64,000 nucleotides of DNA from Siderastrea radians (taxonomy: Eukaryota > Cnidaria > Anthozoa > Scleractinia > Rhizangiidae). The DNA is taken from the NCBI GenBank assembly GCA_964017195.1, contig OZ024894.1, positions 31,646,388-31,710,387 of the forward strand. The letters run 5' to 3'. A program made the position numbers and the translations under genes. This document shows, piece by piece, positions 59,150 through 64,000 of the stretch. How positions within the stretch are numbered: position 1 is the first letter of the stretch; each line of letters opens with the position of its first letter. A model generated the notes under the pieces. The model was not told where the DNA came from. It was given only the letters and a program-made list of their open reading frames with translations, and did not search any database.

Positions 59150-62100
59150 TTTGACAGGATAATTTTTTTTAATTTGCAATCACACTACAACAATAACAAC
59201 CACAGCAACAAAATACAAAAAGGGAAAAAAAGGAAAGCAAAAAAGAAAAAAAAATTAGTGTTGACCTACAAGATTTACGCTACAAATTAATTATACAACT
59301 TACAATACAACGGCGAATGACCTATTTACACAACATTACGTACATCTAGTTGGCGTCTAGGGTTGCAGTTTATAGAAGGAGAGGGGTAGTTCTGAAATAG
59401 AAATTGCTCAGTTGACAGATTTATAAACGTTCTATTGATTGCATTGAACGGCGATAAAATTTCCTGATAAAATTTAACATTGATAGCACATTCTAAAAAG
59501 GTGTGTTCCAATGAGTCAGAATTTTTACACTAAGCGCAAATGTCATCATTTCTGATTTTGAATCTCTTGAGTTCTCTATTAGTTACTAAAATTCTATGAA
59601 GGAATTTAAAACCAAATTCTCTTAACTTGTTGTCCGCGGTCGTTTGGTAGATTGTGTTAAATATCTGTTTCCAACTATGAGCAAAGTTGGGAAAAAGTCT
59701 GGTCCAACTTTTGACAGCGGTAGGTTCTTTCATATTGTTTTCCTGAAATAAATTGTAATAGTCTTTGCACCTCAGTTTGGTTAAATAGAGTGCTTTATTT
59801 TCGGACAGATAGAATACGTCTCTTTCATTAAGTATATTCCTATTGGTTAAGGCAGTTTCCTGAGCATTTTTCTTCAAGTAACTTGGGATCGCAGCAATAA
59901 GTCGAAAACATTGAAAGAAGTTCAGGTGTACATTATATTTGCGTTGTACATTTTCAAGGGACAGAAACTTGCCGTTTTTATCAAGTAAATCATGTACAAA
60001 ACATATTCCTTGTTCAGACAGATGTGCCCAAAATATAGACTTATTCTCTATTGTAATTTCTTTATTGTTCCAAAGAATGAATTCGCTTTTATAAATGTCA
60101 GGATGACCAGCACGCAACTCCTTAAAATAATCCAACATTTCCCTATAATAAAGAGGTAAGTTTTCATCTACCTTTTTAGAATCGTAATTGCATTTAAGTA
60201 GGAAGGATAATCCTCCATGCCTGTTAAAAACGTCATTTGGAATTGCCTGCCAGGATTCATTTGTACAGTTTAAAAACCTGCCTAGCCAGCTCAAGCGCAA
60301 TGATTTTATCACTGTGTGAAAGTTTGGAAAATTCAGTCCACCGTGGGAGAGAGATTGATATAAAACTGATCGTTTTACTTTATCTTTTTTGTTTTTCCAC
60401 AAGAATTTCAATATTTTTGCTTGCACTGTCTTAATAACCATTTCAGGAACACAAAGCATAGAGGCCGCATAAACTAATTTTCATATGTCTAGGGTCTAAA
60501 CTAACATTGTGCGACCAAATAGAGTTAAGTCTCTCGTTTGCCACATATTCAGCTTAGTGTCCATCTTGTAAATTTTGACAAAAAGGTTCAAATTATTGTT
60601 CTTATCGCAATCGTATGATAAATTTACTCCAAGTGATTTGACTGGTTCATGATAAGAGACAAAGCCGAAGGGTTTGGTTTTATTGTTTCTAGCTGAGCCA
60701 ATCCACATTGCTTTTGCTTTCTTCTTATTTAATGTAAGACCAGAGATAGCATTTAATTCACTTATAACCTTCATACATCCCCACAGATGAGAGTTGTGTC
60801 GTCCGCAAATTGACTAATTTTAGCTTCTACTGATTGCGGTAATTTAATTCCTTGGCAACCTGTTGACTGTCTGATCTTTTGGGCTAGGATTTCTACGCCT
60901 AAAACCAATAATAAAGGACTCAGTGGACAACCTTGCCGAACGCCTCTTGAAACTTTAAAATAATTGGTCATGTAGCCTGCGTTTATAACCGCGCTTTCTA
61001 CGTCGCCATAGAGTATGGAGACCCATTTTCTAATAACCTGTCCAAAGTTGAAGTGTCTAAGCACGTTTTGTATAAAGGGCCATTCTATTGTATCAAATGC
61101 TTTTTCAAAGTCAATAAATAGCAGAATTCCTGGTAATTTTTTGACATCCGTATATTCCAGTAGGTCATTTAACAATCTCACATTTTGCCCAATAAATCTT
61201 CCCTTGATAAAACCTGTTTGGTCGGAATGAATCAATTTCGGTAATACTGATTCAATTCTTTTAGCAATTACCTTGGCTAGAATCTTGTAGTCTACATTAA
61301 GCAGAGTAATTGGGCGCCAATTAGATAAAGTAGTCAAATTATTTTCATCTTTTGGGATCAATGAGATAATTCCTCGTCTTTGTGATACAGACAACGTTCC
61401 ATTCTCAAGCCCTGCATTAAAAGCTTCTAAAAGCACATTACCTAAAAGGTCAAAGAAAGCTTCATAGAGCTCTTTTGTGAAGCCATCATCACCAGGGGCC
61501 CGTTTCTCGAAAGCCCCGAAAACTTTTCGGGCCCGGAAAGCAATCTTTAATTACCCGTATCTTAATAACAAATTAGTGTACAGACGTGAAAATTTGAATG
61601 ATGGGAATCGCTATTCATATGAAAATTGTGTGAAAAGGACAGCTCTGTAAACTTAAGGTCTGAGATTTTTGTTATGCCTTTTCGGACCCCAAACGTTTTC
61701 GGGGCTTTCGAGAAAAGGGCCCCTGAAGTTTTGTTATTTTGGAAGCCTTTTAGAGCATTTCGCACCTCATCAATGCTGATCATGATTTCATCTTCTAGTT
61801 CTTGGTTTTCATGCTCTTGAAGTTGGGTAAAATCCAAATTTTCTACAAAACTTTCGAATCTTTGTTGTAAATCATTTTCTTCAATTTTTGTTTTGTAGAA
61901 CTGGCCATAATGATTTTCTATTTCTTTGTTTACTTGTTTGGAATCTGACAAGAATTTTCTTTCCCCGATTTGTAACTGTGAGACAATCTTTTTTTCATAA
62001 TTCCTTCTCTCGAGATTAAAGAAAAATTTCGTTGGCTTTTCTCCATTTTCAATCCATCTAGCTTTGGATCTGAAAATTGCTGCTCTGCCTTTTTCTTCAT

Positions 62101-62477
62101 AAATTTCCTGTAATTCTTTCTTTAATTTTTCATATTCCAATAAGATGTTTTGTTCCAGGCAGACGTCATTACAAATTTTTGAGTCCAATTCTTCTTTTCT
62201 ACTTTGAATTATACTTTCACGCATTTTGGATTGTTTACTTTTCCCTTTCGAATAAGGTATCGTTTCCAGTCTTATTTCCATCTTTATTAATTCCCAGAGT
62301 AGTTGTTTATTATTAACTTCAGCGTATTTCTGCAGGAAACAAGGATAATAATCTTTTATTAATTGTAGATAAGACTCATCTTGAAGAAGTGTGTTATTAA
62401 ATTTCCATAATCCATCTCCTCTTTTCTTCATTTCTGAAACCTCTCACATTAAGCGACAAAAACTTCAGAACAGACAT
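59150..62477 (-). pseudogene. Tx1/L1-like LINE, ORF2 with endonuclease deleted and RT frameshifted
   Basis: Minus strand. ATG at 62477 starts MSVLKFLSLNVRGFRNEEKR, the beginning of an AP endonuclease. It then jumps, in another frame, to the linker before the RT (GDGLWKFNNTLLQDESYLQL), so nearly all of the endonuclease is deleted. The RT follows at 61436-60771: LSNWRPITLLNVDYKILAK, LLFIDFEKAFDTIEWP (motif A), GVRQGCPLSPLL (motif B) and FADDTTLICGD (motif C). Frameshifts occur near 60771 and 60470. The C-terminal region 60459-59530 ends in a CCHC-type finger whose CxxC is split by a stop at ~59527 (CKNSDSLEHTFLEC continues). A poly-A-like end lies near 59165. A MITE interrupts it at 61502-61716. 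Confidence 0.85.
61502..61716. mobile_element. MITE inserted in the LINE reverse transcriptase region
   Basis: Inverted ends TTTCTCGAAAGCCCCGAAAA and its complement. GGGGCCC/GGGCCCC lies on both sides (61495-61501, 61717-61723), consistent with a 6-7 bp palindromic target duplication. Removing it restores the LINE frame across the junction (..NKTSG then PGDDGFTKELYE..), which proves the insertion. Confidence 0.85.
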
Positions 62478-62824
62478 TCAAATTATCAAAAAATAAAACA
62501 AATGTATCTATCTAACACCACAAAAGAAAACAATAGGCCAAAACAAAGAACGATTTACACAAATTACTTACCTCTCCTGGGGAATAAACCAACCAGCCGG
62601 CTAAACAGCCTCAAACACCCAGGTGCTAACTAGAGAGGTCGACAAATTACATAATTTGCTAATTGGTATGTAAAAACTGAAAATGTTTATTGTTCTGGAC
62701 GATTTGTTTGTTTGTTTTTTTGGACTTTCGTTTCCGATTAAAGTGCTTTCAAATCTTCATAAGAGTCAATCTTTAGAATTTTAGCGGTGAGGTCTGTTTT
62801 CAGAAAAATTTTCCGTCGACAGTC
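62478..62824. other. Spacer between LINE start and gypsy LTR
   Basis: Likely includes the LINE 5' region (about 62478-62640) and a short unassigned AT-rich stretch. No gene. Confidence 0.4.
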
Positions 62825-63017
62825 TGTAACGTTGTTCGTATGTAGAACAGAGAAGAATCAACCAGAACTGGAGATACAAACCGCTGTGTTTATTCTACAC
62901 TCTCGACCGTCGCTACAAAGTCCAAAAGCGGAAAGCATGGTCTGAACCGTTACCATGGCAATGTCAGTCATGGAACTTAGACCGGAAGCGAATCAATCAA
63001 ATAGGGATATCGTAACA
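62825..63017 (-). mobile_element. 3' LTR of a Ty3/gypsy element
   Basis: On the minus strand the LTR runs from TGTTACGATATCC (63017) to CGTTACA (62825), 193 bp, TG...CA. A purine-rich tract AAGAAGGGAAGA lies immediately upstream (63018-63029), as expected for the polypurine tract. The integrase end lies upstream of that. The 5' LTR is outside the window, so the target duplication cannot be checked. Confidence 0.75.
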
Positions 63018-63201
63018 TCTTCCCTTCTTACAGAAAAAAAAAATGAACAATGAATAAAGCGCAAACAAACAACGATCTCCAAGTCACAGACCTATTCAAA
63101 TCAACAATAAAGAAAATAAAAGAAATGCTTTGTCATGTCCATTTTCTCTTGACAATGTCTCACACTAGTTTGCCGTTCACTCTTGACAATGTCTCATACA
63201 A

Positions 63202-64000
63202 CTAGTGGTCCGCAAAGCGTGCAGGGGGTCTAACGACTCGTCCACTTCGTGTTATAGTAGCTGGTGGAGAAGTCTCCTGCTTGTTTTGTGCAGAAGGTTT
63301 AGCTGGGGGCTTCTGCACTGGTGCTGCATGTGGTAGGTCTTGACTCTCACTAGTACCGGGGGTGGCAGGTGGCACTGGTACTTTATCAGGTGGATCTCGA
63401 GAGCTTGGTTTGGGTCTCGGAGGCAGCACCATCTCAAACCTGCTGTCACGTGTTGTTTCGCGTGTGCGCCTGAGGTGACGCCTGTTTCTTCTGTATACCC
63501 GTCCATCTTCGGTTCGGACTTGGTAAGATCTGATGTCGACTTTTCCTTCTACTCTTGCAAGAGTCCATTCCTTTCTCTTTCGTAGTTTGGACGGTTGCGG
63601 CTGTATTCGAACTAGGTCCCCAGGTAGTAACTCTTCTAGTTCTTTAGCACCTCTGTCATAATACATGGCCTGCTTTGCCTTCTTAAGGGTCAACTTGTCC
63701 TCGACTTCCTTCGGAATCTTGGGCTTCAGCAGGTGGTTAGAGGTGGGAAGGAGAGTTTTCGTTCTTCGACCAAATAGCCGCTGGGCAGGTGAAGAGTTTA
63801 GGCCTTCTGTTGGAGTGTTCCTCCAATCTAACAGTGACAGATATGGGTCCCGCTTGGATTTGGCTGCCTTCTCTAGGAGTGATTCGGCTGTCTTGACGGC
63901 ATTCTCCGCTTTTCCATTTGACTGAGCATACATGGGGGGACTGGTCACATGTTCAAAGCCATAAGTGCTGGCAAACTCATGAAAGCTATCAGATGCAAAT
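63202..64000 (-). CDS. Ty3/gypsy integrase C-terminal part (partial, enters from right edge)
   Basis: The minus-strand frame is open from the window edge (FASDSFHEFASTYGFEHVTS, then PMYAQSNGKAEN) to a stop at 63202-63204. The QSNGKAEN motif contains the third acidic residue of the D,D-35-E catalytic triad. LLDWRNTPTEGLNSSPAQRL and a GDLVRIQ..R.W..A.V SH3-like domain follow, as in metazoan Ty3/gypsy pol. The tail is Pro-rich and ends TRSGRVVRPPARFADH. It is intact as far as visible. The LTR and polypurine tract lie ~190 bp downstream. It cuts and joins element DNA into the host genome. Confidence 0.9.
   Translation of the reverse strand, partial: FASDSFHEFASTYGFEHVTSPPMYAQSNGKAENAVKTAESLLEKAAKSKRDPYLSLLDWRNTPTEGLNSSPAQRLFGRRTKTLLPTSNHLLKPKIPKEVEDKLTLKKAKQAMYYDRGAKELEELLPGDLVRIQPQPSKLRKRKEWTLARVEGKVDIRSYQVRTEDGRVYRRNRRHLRRTRETTRDSRFEMVLPPRPKPSSRDPPDKVPVPPATPGTSESQDLPHAAPVQKPPAKPSAQNKQETSPPATITRSGRVVRPPARFADH

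Overview
Organism. The window looks like nuclear DNA of a cnidarian, most likely an anthozoan such as a stony coral. This is inferred, not tested. The grounds are AT-rich intron-bearing genes with GT-AG splice sites, a secreted discoidin/EGF protein built from phase-1 exons, an intronless rhodopsin-class receptor, and very dense repeats of the kind seen in coral and anemone genomes: TTAA-flanked MITEs, foldback elements, Tx1/L1-like LINEs, Ty3/gypsy and Penelope-like remnants, and a large zinc-finger/DDE-like transposase family. There are no operons, CRISPR arrays, rRNA genes or convincing tRNA genes.

Layout. (1) 311-8906, minus strand: the 5' part of a discoidin/EGF gene. Ten exons can be placed exactly: a signal-peptide exon, three exons making one F5/8-type-C domain, and six EGF exons. 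It runs off the left edge. (2) 9.8-28 kb: no intact gene. There is a TTAA-flanked foldback transposon (9797-11428), nested inverted repeats (12.15-13.6 kb), a Penelope-like RT remnant broken by microsatellites (13.7-14.3 kb), a ~210 bp tandem repeat (17.5-18.0 kb), a second foldback (21.1-21.65 kb) and old degenerate segmental duplications, one of which copies the 5' flank of the receptor gene. (3) 28292-29290, plus strand: a complete single-exon class A GPCR. (4) 29.6-32.3 kb: a TTAA MITE and copy 1 of dispersed repeat X. (5) 32887-42383: a 9.5 kb unit bounded by 35-bp inverted repeats (34/35 identical) and a 4-bp GGAT duplication. Just inside each end lies a minisatellite of 15-bp palindromes, and the two arrays are inverted relative to each other. 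(6) 42.5-48 kb: ~208 bp tandem repeats, MITEs and one weak three-exon minus-strand gene candidate. (7) 48.4-59.1 kb: two decayed plus-strand copies of a cnidarian transposase-like family flank repeat X copy 2. That copy holds a 699-bp tandem duplication and a 3,857-bp terminal-inverted-repeat element (51072-54928) with a perfect 9-bp target duplication and a RecQ-like helicase fragment. (8) 59.15-64 kb, minus strand: a decayed Tx1/L1-like LINE with its endonuclease deleted and a MITE inside its RT region, then the 3' LTR and integrase end of a Ty3/gypsy element.

How it works together. Only the discoidin/EGF gene and the GPCR look like functional host genes; they are unrelated and about 19 kb apart. 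The rest is a layered record of transposition. The best leads are the two large boundary-defined elements. The 3.86 kb element is supported by an empty site in paralogous repeat X copy 1 at 31271-31279. The 9.5 kb element carries inverted palindromic minisatellites. Neither shows an intact transposase here.
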